64,000 bases of DNA from Blastomonas sp. AAP53 (GCF_000331245.1 NZ_ANFZ01000009.1:372001-436000), one strand, 5' to 3'. Shown: positions 28,137 to 36,552, counted from the stretch's first letter. Made by a program: numbers and translations. The notes: generated by a model from the letters alone, not told the origin.

Positions 28137-29252
28137 TCATTCTGCGGCGCGACGGTGCTCCTGGTCGAGGAACTGAGCGACATCGTCCAAATCGACGTCG
28201 TGACAGACGAAAGTCTGGCCGATCCCGCGCAGAAGCAGGAAGGGGAGTGTCCCTCCGGTCATCTTCTTGTCGTGGCGCATGTGATCCACCAACGCTGCTC
28301 CATCGGCAGTGACACCTGCTGCTGCAAGTGTGGTCGGCATGTTGCAGGCAGTCAGGTGCGCCGCGAGCCGATCCGCATCGGATGGGGCGCACAGGCCGCG
28401 CCGCGCCGAATAGCGCAACGCCAGTACCATCCCGGTTCCGACAGCCTCGCCGTGCAACAGCCTGTCGCCAAAGCCGGTATCGGCCTCCAGAGCGTGTCCG
28501 AACGTGTGCCCCAGATTGAGCAGCGCCCGGCGATCCTTGGTCTCGCGCTCGTCTTCGCCGACGATCCTTGCCTTCGCAGCCACGCTGGTCACGATCGCCT
28601 GCTTGAGCGATGAGGCTTGCCGGGCCAGGACGTTCTGGCCATGCGTCTCGCACCAGTCAAAGAAGGGTGCATCGTCGATCAGGCCATATTTCACGATTTC
28701 GGCATAGCCCGCCCGCATTTCGCGCGGAGGCAGCGTGGCCAGGACCAGCGGGTCGATCAGCACGAATCGCGGCTGGTGGAAGGTCCCGACCAGATTCTTG
28801 CCTGCTGCAGTGTTAATCGCGGTCTTGCCTCCCACAGAGCTGTCCACCTGCGCCAACAGGGTCGTGGGGATCTGCACGAATTCACACCCGCGCTTGACGA
28901 TCGACGCGGCAAACCCGGTGAGGTCGCCGATCATGCCGCCGCCGAGCGCAAAAATGGTGTCGCTGCGCTCGACGCCTTTCTCGAGCAGCCAGTCGATGAT
29001 GCGCGCCAGCTCCGCCCAGCTCTTGCTCGCCTCGCCTGCTGGCACGATGTGGAGATGCGCCGCGATCCCGGCTGACGCCAGCTGGGCTTCGATTTTGGGC
29101 CAATGATGCCGTGCTACCTGGCTGTCGCTGATCCACAAGGTGCGACCGCGCTTGATCCAGGGGCTCAGGTGATCGGAGATCCGGTCAAGGGTGCCGGCTT
29201 CCACCAGGATATCATAGCTGCGCTGACCCAGCGCGATGTTCAGCTGTGCCAT
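28137..29252 (-). CDS. aroB: 3-dehydroquinate synthase
   Basis: Second step of the shikimate pathway; NAD- and metal-dependent cyclisation of DAHP. 371 residues. NAD-binding FALGGGMIGDLTGFAASIVKRG, VQIPTTLLAQVDSSVGGKTAIN, and metal ligands in LNLGHTFGHALE and LLHGEAVGTGM are all present. Its start overlaps the 3' end of aroK by 13 bases, the standard aroK-aroB coupling. Confidence 0.96.
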   Translation of the reverse strand: MAQLNIALGQRSYDILVEAGTLDRISDHLSPWIKRGRTLWISDSQVARHHWPKIEAQLASAGIAAHLHIVPAGEASKSWAELARIIDWLLEKGVERSDTIFALGGGMIGDLTGFAASIVKRGCEFVQIPTTLLAQVDSSVGGKTAINTAAGKNLVGTFHQPRFVLIDPLVLATLPPREMRAGYAEIVKYGLIDDAPFFDWCETHGQNVLARQASSLKQAIVTSVAAKARIVGEDERETKDRRALLNLGHTFGHALEADTGFGDRLLHGEAVGTGMVLALRYSARRGLCAPSDADRLAAHLTACNMPTTLAAAGVTADGAALVDHMRHDKKMTGGTLPFLLLRGIGQTFVCHDVDLDDVAQFLDQEHRRAAE

Positions 29253-29812
29253 TGGGTCAATGCCTCCAGAATGGAAAGAACCGTGCGATTGTGCGGGCCG
29301 TCCTTGCTGCGGACATGCAGTTGCGCCTGCGCGTAGATCGGGTTGCGGACGTCCGCCAGCCGCGCGAGCACTTCTGCGGGGTCGCCATTGCGCAGCAACG
29401 GCCGGGTATTGCGGCGGCTGACCCGGTCGACCAGTGTCTGAAGATCGGCATTCAGCCAGATCGCGATCGCGCCGCCGAGGATCAACGTGCGGGTTTCGTC
29501 ATTCATGAAAGCGCCACCGCCGGTGGCGATGACTCGCGGTGTGCCATCGATCAGCCGTGAGATCACCCGCCGCTCGCCATCCCGGAAATAGGGCTCGCCG
29601 AATTTCTCGAAGATCTCGGCGATGCTCATCTGCGCAGCCTTTTCGATCTCCTCGTCGGCATCGATAAAGTCGATTCCCAGATCGCCTGCCAGTCGCTTGC
29701 CAACGGTCGATTTGCCCACGCCCATCAGGCCCACCAGCACGATGGGCCGGTCAAGCCAGCGCATGATATCGCCCGCCAGCTGCGCGGGGTCTGATTTTCG
29801 GTTCTGCAGCAT
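29240..29812 (-). CDS. aroK: Shikimate kinase
   Basis: Phosphorylates shikimate at the 3-hydroxyl. 190 residues. P-loop GLMGVGKST, shikimate-binding DADEEIEKAAQMSIAEIFEKFGE and GGGAF, lid-region Arg in SRRNTRPLL. The start at 29812 (MLQNRK) is taken, but MRWLDRPIVLVG starting at 29764 would also give a complete enzyme. First gene of the aroK-aroB pair. Confidence 0.94.
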   Translation of the reverse strand: MLQNRKSDPAQLAGDIMRWLDRPIVLVGLMGVGKSTVGKRLAGDLGIDFIDADEEIEKAAQMSIAEIFEKFGEPYFRDGERRVISRLIDGTPRVIATGGGAFMNDETRTLILGGAIAIWLNADLQTLVDRVSRRNTRPLLRNGDPAEVLARLADVRNPIYAQAQLHVRSKDGPHNRTVLSILEALTQWHS

Positions 29813-29820
29813 TGCCGCGC

Positions 29821-29836
29821 AGCCTATAAATAGGCT
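29821..29836. promoter_or_regulatory. AT-rich 16-bp palindrome in aroK divergent promoter region
   Basis: AGCCTA-TAAA-TAGGCT, a perfect 6-bp inverted repeat around TAAA. It lies 9 bases upstream of the aroK start and 48 bases before the downstream membrane-protein gene on the other strand. Could be an operator, or a -10 element (TATAAA/TATTTA) readable on both strands. Confidence 0.35.
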
Positions 29837-29883
29837 AGGCGGTGGCGCAAGCTATCTTGACCTATACGGAGCATATCCTGGCC

Positions 29884-30093
29884 ATGGCCATTCTGGGACA
29901 GAATTACGGACGACGCAGACGGCCTGTGGGGCCGATCATCCTGGCAGCGCTGGGCGTGGTGTTGATCGCGTTCGTGGTCCTCGCCTGGTCGCGCGGCGGC
30001 GAAGTGCCGACCGAGCGCGTCGAAAAGACGATCCCGCTGCCGACTGCCGCTGCGAGCAGCGCCGGTCCGGACGCTTCACTGCCTGAAGGCTGA
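29884..30093 (+). CDS. Small single-span membrane protein
   Basis: 69 residues from ATG 29884: a basic N-terminus (GQNYGRRRRPVG), one transmembrane helix (PIILAALGVVLIAFVVLAWS) and a short periplasmic Ala/Ser/Pro tail. A GTG at 29842 would add 14 residues. It ends 4 bases before the next gene, so the two are probably cotranscribed. Function unknown. Confidence 0.6.
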   Translation: MAILGQNYGRRRRPVGPIILAALGVVLIAFVVLAWSRGGEVPTERVEKTIPLPTAAASSAGPDASLPEG

Positions 30094-30097
30094 TACA

Positions 30098-31921
30098 ATG
30101 CGGCGGGGGATGTATCTGGCCTGCGCCAGCCTGTTGGCGTTGGCATTCGTTTCGGCACCGGTGATTGGACAGAACGAGGCCCCTGAATCGCTTCTGCCAC
30201 CGGGGTTCAACGATCCCGCGCCAGCACCCTCCCAGGCTGAACCACTGCCGCTCGCAGAACCCGGCAGGGCAGTACCGGCGCCCGGCCCGGCCGTGCCTGT
30301 GCCTGTGGTGCCGCTGCCTTCGGTTGCCGAGCAGGAACCCACTGACGAGGAACTGAGCGCGGAGCTGGCGAAGCTGCAGGAAGAGATGGCAGCGCAGCTG
30401 GCGTTGACCCAGGCGCTTCCGCCCAGCGCCCGCCGTTCGCTCGATCGGATCGGCCCGCTGACCGAAAGCCACGGCGGCTATGCCGCAGCTTCGCTCGGCA
30501 ATATCGGCGGTGCCTATGCACAGACACTGGTGCGCCGGACGGGCGGACGCATAGTCTCCCGTTGGGCTTCACTGGGTCTGCAAAAGCTGCTTCTGAGCGA
30601 ACTTGCGACACCGCAGGGGCTCAACGGCGCGAACTGGGCCGCTGAGCGTGCGGCATTGCTGTTGCGGATCGGGTCCGCCGATGGCGCGGTGCGCATGGTG
30701 CAGGCGGTCGATCCGCCAGCAGCCACTCCCCGCCTGCTCAACGTCGCGCTCGACAGCTATGTGGCATCTGCCGACCCGTTGGGCATGTGTCCGCTGATCC
30801 CGTTCGTCGGTGCCTCTGCCAAGGGCAACCAGTGGCAGCTGATCCGTGCCATCTGCTCGGGCTTTTCGGGCGAGGGCGGTTCGGCGCGCGAGCAGATCGA
30901 CCGCGCCAGGCGTCAGGCCGATATCGACCGGATCGATGTCGTGCTGGCCGAGAAGATCGTCGGGGCCAGCCAGAACGGCAGGCGCGCGGTGACCGTGCAA
31001 TGGGACGACGTCAATCAGCTCACCCGCTGGCGCTTTGGTCTGGCGATGACCGCAGGGGTAGAGCCGCCCGAGGCGTTGTACGCCCGAGCCGACCGTAATT
31101 ATCAGGCATGGCGCGCCCGCGCTCCCATGGCGCCGCTCGCCTCGCGCGTGCAGGCCGCCGACATGGCAGCGGCGATGGGTGTGCTGTCCAGCGCCGACAT
31201 GATCGACCTTTATGGTGCGACGTTTGACGATCCAGGGACCAATGAGACCTTACGCGATCGCACCGCCCTGCTGCGCACAGCCTATGTCGCCGCCGACGTC
31301 GACGATCGCATTCGGGCGATGCAGGCGCTCTGGAACCGTTCGGAAAATGCGTTTGTCCGTTATTCGGCCCACATCCTGACTGCACATGCCGCCGCGCGCG
31401 TCGCGCCGTCTGAAGAACTGTCCGATTACGCAGACGACCTGATCGTTTCGATGGTCTCGGCAGGGTTCGATACCAGCGCTTCGCGGTGGATGCAGGTTGC
31501 TCCACAGGGCAGCCTTGGCTGGGCCGTGCTTGCGGTGGCGCTCCCCGGGCGCTCGCAGCTATCCGCGTCGGACGTCGGCGAGTTCTTCGACAACGATGAC
31601 AGTGAAAGCGGGCGCAAGAGTGCGTTTCTGGTCGCTGGCCTTGCCGGACTCGGGCGCATCAGTGGAGCAGACCGGGATTCGCTGGCCAGTGACCTGGGCA
31701 TCGCGTTCGGTGGTGAATCGCGCTGGTCGCGCGCCATCCGGGCTGCGGCTTCCGAAGGGAATGACGGCCTGGTGACCTTGCTGGTCGGCATGGGCATGCA
31801 GGGCAATGACTGGTCGGCGATGACCCCGCGACAGCTGTATCATGTTGTCGCTGCGCTTCGCGTTGCCGGACGGCAGGCCGAGGCCCGGATGATCGCCGCA
31901 GAAGCCGTCAGCCGCGCCTGA
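30098..31921 (+). CDS. Large exported alpha-helical protein, unknown function
   Basis: 607 residues: signal peptide (MYLACASLLALAFVSAPVIGQ), a Pro/Ala-rich linker (about 27-85) and a long helical body with regular Ala/Leu/Arg pattern resembling TPR/Sel1-type solenoids but without clear repeat consensus. No catalytic motif seen; two Cys close together near residues 228-250. It starts after a small membrane protein and ends 3 bases before xerD. Such a gene at this position beside aroK and xerD appears to be a sphingomonad feature. Confidence 0.72.
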   Translation: MRRGMYLACASLLALAFVSAPVIGQNEAPESLLPPGFNDPAPAPSQAEPLPLAEPGRAVPAPGPAVPVPVVPLPSVAEQEPTDEELSAELAKLQEEMAAQLALTQALPPSARRSLDRIGPLTESHGGYAAASLGNIGGAYAQTLVRRTGGRIVSRWASLGLQKLLLSELATPQGLNGANWAAERAALLLRIGSADGAVRMVQAVDPPAATPRLLNVALDSYVASADPLGMCPLIPFVGASAKGNQWQLIRAICSGFSGEGGSAREQIDRARRQADIDRIDVVLAEKIVGASQNGRRAVTVQWDDVNQLTRWRFGLAMTAGVEPPEALYARADRNYQAWRARAPMAPLASRVQAADMAAAMGVLSSADMIDLYGATFDDPGTNETLRDRTALLRTAYVAADVDDRIRAMQALWNRSENAFVRYSAHILTAHAAARVAPSEELSDYADDLIVSMVSAGFDTSASRWMQVAPQGSLGWAVLAVALPGRSQLSASDVGEFFDNDDSESGRKSAFLVAGLAGLGRISGADRDSLASDLGIAFGGESRWSRAIRAAASEGNDGLVTLLVGMGMQGNDWSAMTPRQLYHVVAALRVAGRQAEARMIAAEAVSRA

Positions 31922-31924
31922 CCG

Positions 31925-32845
31925 ATGGCTGGCGACGACGCCCGGCTGATCGAACGGTATCTGGAGATGATGGCGGCAGAGCGCGGCGCATCCGCCAACA
32001 CTTTGGCCGCCTATCGCCGCGATCTGGAGCAGGCATCCGATGCGCTGGGTGGCAGGCTGTGCCAGGCAGAAGATGATGCGCGCGCGGTACTCGATCACCA
32101 CTGGCGCACCCTTGCATCGAGCACCCTGGCCCGCAAAAGTTCAGCACTGCGGGGTTTCTTCGCGTTTCTGAAAGACGAAGGGCTGGGGACGTCGCCCCGG
32201 CAGGCGCAGGCCATGCTCGCGCGCCCGAAGGTGCAGCGGCCGTTGCCGAAGATCCTGAGCCATGACGATATCGCCAAGCTCTTTACCCTTGCCGAAGACC
32301 GGGCATCGGCGCCCGACGCACGCCCGGCGGATATCCGCCTGTTGGCGCTGATCGAACTGCTCTACGGGTCAGGCCTGCGGGCGAGCGAGCTCGTCAGCCT
32401 TCCGCGCGGTGCGGCGCACGCCGGACGGCCACTGCTCGCGATCACCGGCAAGGGCGGCAAACAGAGACTGGTGCCGATATCGTCGCGCGCGCGCGCGGCG
32501 CTGGCGCGCTGGCTGGATGTGCCGGTCGCAGATCCGCGCTGGCTTTTTCCATCGCGCACCGGGCACATCAGCCGCATCAGGTTGTACCAGCTGGTCAAGG
32601 AGTTCGCCGCCGGTGCCGGGATCGATCCGGCGCGAGTCAGCCCGCACGTGCTTCGCCATGCCTTTGCCACGCATCTGCTCGAAGGCGGGGCTGATCTGCG
32701 CACCTTGCAAACCTTTCTCGGCCATGCCGACATCGCCACGACGCAAATCTACACGCATGTCGATAGCCGCCGCCTGATCGAACTCGTCAACAGCCGCCAT
32801 CCCCTTGCGCAAATGAACCTTGCCGATACGCGGCGGCATGGCTAG
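31925..32845 (+). CDS. xerD: Tyrosine recombinase XerD
   Basis: Resolves chromosome dimers at dif together with XerC. 306 residues. N-terminal SAM-like domain (LIERYLEMMAAERGASANTLAAYRRDL). Catalytic residues: Arg in GSGLRASELVSLPR, Lys in ITGKGGKQR, His-x-x-Arg in HVLRHAFATHLLEGGADLR, then GHADIATTQIYTHV with the His and nucleophile Tyr. No att sites or other mobile genes nearby, so a housekeeping Xer is favoured over a phage integrase. Confidence 0.92.
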   Translation: MAGDDARLIERYLEMMAAERGASANTLAAYRRDLEQASDALGGRLCQAEDDARAVLDHHWRTLASSTLARKSSALRGFFAFLKDEGLGTSPRQAQAMLARPKVQRPLPKILSHDDIAKLFTLAEDRASAPDARPADIRLLALIELLYGSGLRASELVSLPRGAAHAGRPLLAITGKGGKQRLVPISSRARAALARWLDVPVADPRWLFPSRTGHISRIRLYQLVKEFAAGAGIDPARVSPHVLRHAFATHLLEGGADLRTLQTFLGHADIATTQIYTHVDSRRLIELVNSRHPLAQMNLADTRRHG

Positions 32846-32857
32846 CAGGACTGCATC

Positions 32858-33811
32858 ATGACTATCACAAGCTATCTGGAATTCGAGAAACCGATCGCCG
32901 CGCTCGACGCGCGCATTGCCGAACTGCGCGAAACCGCAGACACCGGCGAGATCGACATCGAAAGCGAAATCGAGCGGCTCGCGGCCAAGTCGCGCAAGCT
33001 GCTGGCCTCCACCTATGCGGGTCTGACCCCGTGGCAGAAGACGCAGGTGGCCCGCCACCCTGCGCGCCCGCATTTCAAGCATTATGTCGCCGGCATGTTC
33101 GATGATTTCCTGCCGCTAGCTGGCGATCGCGCCTTTGGCGACGACAAGGCGATCATGGGCGGCTTTGCGCGCCTGGGCGAGCTGCGGGTGATGGTGATCG
33201 GGCATGAAAAGGGCGACACGACCGAAAGCCGCATCCGTCACAATTTCGGCATGGGCAAGCCCGAAGGGTATCGCAAGGCCATCCGGATGATGGATCTCGC
33301 TGACCGGTTTGGCCTGCCGGTGGTCACGTTGGTCGACACATCGGGTGCATTTCCCGGTGTTCAGGCCGAGGAGCGCGGACAGGCCGAGGCGATCGCCCGG
33401 TCGACCGAACGCTGCCTGACGCTGGGTGTGCCCATGGTTTCGGCCATCGTCGGCGAAGGTGGATCGGGCGGCGCGGTCGCTCTGGCCTCTGCCGAGCGCG
33501 TGCTGATGTTCGAACATGCTGTCTATTCGGTGATTTCGCCCGAAGGCTGCGCCTCGATCCTGTGGCGCACCGCCGACCGGGCTGCCGATGCGGCAGAAGC
33601 CATGCAGGTGACGGCAGCCGACCTCAAGCGGCTCAATGTCATCGACCGCATCGTCAAGGAACCAGTGGGCGGTGCCCATCGTGACCACGCCCAGGCGATC
33701 CGCGACCTTGGCAAGGCCATCCGCGAGGAGCTGGAAACGCTCAAGGCGCTCAGCCCTGGCGAGCTCAAGGCCGCGCGCGAGGCCCGGTTCCTTGCCATCG
33801 GCGCGCTCTGA
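32858..33811 (+). CDS. accA: Acetyl-CoA carboxylase carboxyltransferase subunit alpha
   Basis: Forms with AccD the carboxyltransferase producing malonyl-CoA for fatty acid synthesis. 317 residues. Diagnostic segments: YLEFEKPIAALDARIAELRE at the N-terminus, RPHFKHYVAGMFDDFLPLAGDRAFGDD, TLVDTSGAFPGVQAEERGQAEAIARS, and IVGEGGSGGAVALASAERV. Follows xerD in the same direction after 12 bases. Confidence 0.96.
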   Translation: MTITSYLEFEKPIAALDARIAELRETADTGEIDIESEIERLAAKSRKLLASTYAGLTPWQKTQVARHPARPHFKHYVAGMFDDFLPLAGDRAFGDDKAIMGGFARLGELRVMVIGHEKGDTTESRIRHNFGMGKPEGYRKAIRMMDLADRFGLPVVTLVDTSGAFPGVQAEERGQAEAIARSTERCLTLGVPMVSAIVGEGGSGGAVALASAERVLMFEHAVYSVISPEGCASILWRTADRAADAAEAMQVTAADLKRLNVIDRIVKEPVGGAHRDHAQAIRDLGKAIREELETLKALSPGELKAAREARFLAIGAL

Positions 33812-33940
33812 CCCAGCTGTAAAATCACGCAACCGCAGCGCTCCTGCATCGTTGTGCGGGCAACGCCATTTGATCCTGCGACCGCAAGGCGGCATCATGC
33901 AGGCAAAGGGCAGGGGCCCGTAACAATGAAGGAGAGCAAC

Positions 33941-35422
33941 ATGGCGCGTCGAACCAGGCATTTGGCGATCATGGCAGCGGCAGGCGCGAGCGCGCTTGTC
34001 CTGTCGAGCGGCGGCATCGCGCCGCGGGCCGAGGCGCTGGTAGCGCAGGCTCAATCGATCACTGCGGCTGAAAAGAAGCAGGGATCAGAGGTTCACCCGA
34101 AACTGCTGGAAGAGTTCGGCGGGGCCTATCAGGTGCCGCAGACCGCTTATGTGGTGCAGGTGGGCAAGGGAATCGCCGTGCAGTCTGGCCTCGGCAATGC
34201 GCGTGATGATTTCACCGTCACATTGCTCAATTCACCGGTCAACAACGCCTTCGCGATCCCCGGTGGCTATGTCTATGTCACCCGCCAGCTGATGGCGCTG
34301 ATGAACGACGAGGCCGAACTGGCAGGCGTTCTGGGCCATGAAGTCGGCCACGTTGCTGCGCGTCATTCGGAAAAGCGGCAAAAGGCCGCGCAGCGCAACA
34401 GCATCATCGGCCTGCTCGGCCAGATTGGTGCTGCAGTGCTGCTGGGCGATGGCGCTGCTGGGCAGCTCGGCCAGCAGGTGTTCGGCACCGGCAGCCAGCT
34501 TTTGACGCTGAAATATTCGCGCAAGCAGGAGGAAGAGGCGGACGATCTGGGTGTGCGCTATCTCAGCACCGCAGGCTATGATCCGCAGGCTCTGTCCTCG
34601 ATGCTCGCCTCGCTGGCAGCGCAACAGGCGATCGATGCCCGCGCACAGGGCGGCGATGCGCGTTCGGTGCCGGCTTGGGCGAGCACGCACCCCGACCCTG
34701 CACGCAGGGTCAGCCGCGCGGCGACCAACGCCCGAAAATTCGGTGGTACGAATCGCAATCGCGATGTGTTCCTGACCCGGCTGGACGGGCTGCTCTATGG
34801 CGATGATCCCAAGCAGGGCATGGTGCAGGGCAGGGAGTTCCTGCATCCCGAACTGGGGCTGAAGTTTGCGGTGCCGGCAGGCTATGCAATGCAGAACGGG
34901 ACATCGGCAGTCACGATCAGCGGCCAGTCGGCCCAGGCGCAGTTTACTACAGCGGCGTATTCGGGCGATCTTGCGCGCTACATCGATCAGGCTTTCGCCT
35001 CTGTCGGTGGCAACACGCGGATCAATTACGACCAGATCCGGCGCACGACGGTCAATGGCCTGCCGGCCGCCTATGCCACGGGCCGGGTGACCGCCAATCG
35101 TCAGGTTCTGGATGTGACGGTGTTCGCCTATGCGTTCGCCAACAACCGCGCCTATCATTTTGTGGCGCTGGCCCCCGCCGGGCAAAGCGGTGTGTTCACG
35201 CCGATGTATCAGAGCGTTCAGCGTCTGAACGGAGTGGAAGCTGCGCAGATCAAGCCAAAGCGGGTGCGGATCGTTACTGTCCAGCGCGGCGACACCATTC
35301 AGCGGCTGGCGTCACGCATGGCCTTCGATGACCTGAAGACCGAGCGCTTCATCGCGCTGAATGGCCTGGCCGCCAACAGCACGCTCAATCCCGGCCAGAA
35401 GGTGAAGATCGTCACCTTCTGA
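33941..35422 (+). CDS. Exported M48-family metalloprotease with C-terminal LysM-like domain
   Basis: 493 residues. N-terminal signal sequence (AIMAAAGASALVLSSGGIA), then an M48 zinc protease domain with HEVGH (His133, Glu134, His137) and the third-ligand Glu in KQEEEADDLGVRYL. The last ~50 residues (VQRGDTIQRLASRM... NPGQKVKIV) resemble LysM, suggesting cell-wall association. BepA/YfgC-like proteases of this kind help outer-membrane protein quality control. Start at 33941 is preferred: AAGGAG is placed 6 bases before it, while an earlier ATG at 33926 would include that sequence. Confidence 0.88.
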   Translation: MARRTRHLAIMAAAGASALVLSSGGIAPRAEALVAQAQSITAAEKKQGSEVHPKLLEEFGGAYQVPQTAYVVQVGKGIAVQSGLGNARDDFTVTLLNSPVNNAFAIPGGYVYVTRQLMALMNDEAELAGVLGHEVGHVAARHSEKRQKAAQRNSIIGLLGQIGAAVLLGDGAAGQLGQQVFGTGSQLLTLKYSRKQEEEADDLGVRYLSTAGYDPQALSSMLASLAAQQAIDARAQGGDARSVPAWASTHPDPARRVSRAATNARKFGGTNRNRDVFLTRLDGLLYGDDPKQGMVQGREFLHPELGLKFAVPAGYAMQNGTSAVTISGQSAQAQFTTAAYSGDLARYIDQAFASVGGNTRINYDQIRRTTVNGLPAAYATGRVTANRQVLDVTVFAYAFANNRAYHFVALAPAGQSGVFTPMYQSVQRLNGVEAAQIKPKRVRIVTVQRGDTIQRLASRMAFDDLKTERFIALNGLAANSTLNPGQKVKIVTF

Positions 35423-35436
35423 TCCAGGCACATGAA

Positions 35437-35466
35437 AAAGGGCCGGTGATCGCTCACCGGCCCTTT
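35437..35466. terminator. Strong hairpin between M48 protease and flp genes
   Basis: Perfect 13-bp stem AAAGGGCCGGTGA / TCACCGGCCCTTT with loop TCGC. On the minus strand it is followed by five T residues, so it fits as the terminator of the flp transcript. On the plus strand only three T follow, but it may also end the protease message. Confidence 0.8.
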
Positions 35467-35503
35467 CGCAAAAGCTGTAAAGGTTTGGAGTATCAAGCGA
35501 TAC

Positions 35504-35674
35504 TCAGTTGCCCTTTGCCACTTCCGAGCCGACCTTGTTGAAGGTGCCCGACAGCTTGGTGCCCAGGCTGCTCATGGCAGTGATGGCGGCGACGGCGATC
35601 AGAGCGGCGATCAGGCCGTACTCGATGGCGGTGGCGCCCTTGTTGTTCTTGATCAGGTTACGAATGGTCGTCAT
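35504..35674 (-). CDS. flp: Flp/Fap-type pilin subunit 1
   Basis: 56-residue type IVb pilin precursor: MTTIRNLIKNNKG, then ATAIEYGLIAALIAVAA, then a short tail ending SEVAKGN. The Flp motif has Gly at -1 and Glu at +5 / Tyr at +6 relative to the predicted prepilin peptidase cut, followed by the hydrophobic helix that polymerises. AGGAG lies 7 bases before the ATG. Too short for many gene callers. No tad/cpa assembly genes are in the window, so assembly would need genes elsewhere. Confidence 0.92.
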   Translation of the reverse strand: MTTIRNLIKNNKGATAIEYGLIAALIAVAAITAMSSLGTKLSGTFNKVGSEVAKGN

Positions 35675-35709
35675 GTCAGGTCTCCTGTAAGGCTATCTTC
35701 ACTTCCCCG

Positions 35710-35740
35710 CTGGCTCCGGCGTTCAATCCGGATGAGCCAG
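35710..35740. promoter_or_regulatory. Stem-loop in the flp1 leader
   Basis: CTGGCTC (35710-35716) pairs with GAGCCAG (35734-35740), and inner CCGG units (35716-35719, 35728-35731) can extend the stem. It lies 36 bases before the pilin start in a long (139-base) intergenic leader. It could be the terminator of flp2 or a leader structure controlling flp1 expression. Confidence 0.4.
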
Positions 35741-35812
35741 AACGGTTTATTTCAGATTGGTTTTGAATTGGTTAAAGTGCGGCAGTTATAAAATTTCTCG
35801 ACAGTTTTTGGA

Positions 35813-35983
35813 TCAGTTGTTGGTCACTTCTGAGCCGACCTTGTTCCACATATCGGTTGTTTCGGACGCGACCGATTGGATTGCCGTCATGGCAGCAACA
35901 GCGATCAACGCAGCAATCAGGCCGTATTCGATGGCCGTTGCCGCTTTTTTGGATCTGGCAATTTTCATGATTTTCTGGCGCAT
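35813..35983 (-). CDS. Flp/Fap-type pilin subunit 2 with altered cleavage site
   Basis: 56 residues from ATG 35983 (MRQKIMKIARSKKA, then ATAIEYGLIAALIAVAA, ending GSEVTNN) or 51 from ATG 35968. Closely similar to the adjacent flp1 in the hydrophobic helix and C-terminal VGSEV. The residue before the predicted cut is Ala where flp1 and most Flp pilins have Gly, so processing could be slow or absent. No good ribosome binding site is seen for either ATG. Divergent from mutT. Confidence 0.85.
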   Translation of the reverse strand: MRQKIMKIARSKKAATAIEYGLIAALIAVAAMTAIQSVASETTDMWNKVGSEVTNN

Positions 35984-36071
35984 TGCGGTTCCGAAACTTG
36001 CCGGGGACCAGTTTGCCCCCGCGTGAAAATCGCTCGAAATTCTTGTAAAAAGGTTAAACCCGGTTGTTGTG

Positions 36072-36527
36072 ATGGAAAATAGTCCGACACTTTTCCCCGT
36101 TGTGGCGGCATTGCTGTGCGACTCCCGCGGTCGCGTGCTGGTGCAGCAGCGCCCCGAGGGCACAGCGATGGCAGGTCTTTGGGAGTTTCCCGGCGGAAAG
36201 ATCGAGCCTGGTGAATCGCCAGAAATCGCCTTGGCGCGCGAACTGGCCGAAGAACTGGGCATTGCGGTAGACCCTGCCGATTGCGTGCCGATGACCTTTG
36301 CCAGCGCGCCATTGGGCGGCAAGCATCTGGTGCTGCTGCTGTTTCGCTGCGTTGCCTGGCAGGGCGAACCGCAGGCACTGCACGCCACGGCGTTGCAATG
36401 GGCTAGCGTGGAAGAGTTGTATGCGCTGCCGATGCCGTCTGCGGACCTGCCGCTGCTGGCAATCATTCAACAGATGCAAGGGGCAGGCCCCACGCCTGCG
36501 GGCACCGTGGAGGGCACATGCATTTAA
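36072..36527 (+). CDS. mutT: 8-oxo-dGTP diphosphatase (Nudix)
   Basis: Sanitises oxidised guanine nucleotides. 151 residues. Complete Nudix box in GKIEPGESPEIALARELAEELGI preceded by GLWEFPGG, and the N-terminal VAALLCDSRGRVLVQQRP. The C-terminal ~15 residues (AGPTPAGTVEGTCI) are not typical. ATG 36072 chosen over the adjoining GTG 36069. Divergent from flp2. Confidence 0.88.
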   Translation: MENSPTLFPVVAALLCDSRGRVLVQQRPEGTAMAGLWEFPGGKIEPGESPEIALARELAEELGIAVDPADCVPMTFASAPLGGKHLVLLLFRCVAWQGEPQALHATALQWASVEELYALPMPSADLPLLAIIQQMQGAGPTPAGTVEGTCI

Positions 36528-36552
36528 TTCTTGCCGGGGCCACAAAAAGGTG

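Noticed and set aside
31925-32845. XerD-like recombinase as a phage or island integrase
   Set aside because: Full XerD-type sequence embedded between housekeeping genes, with no att duplication or mobile genes.
35508-35690. Plus-strand open frame over the first flp gene
   Set aside because: The minus strand encodes a textbook Flp pilin with a good ribosome binding site; the plus-strand frame is its shadow.
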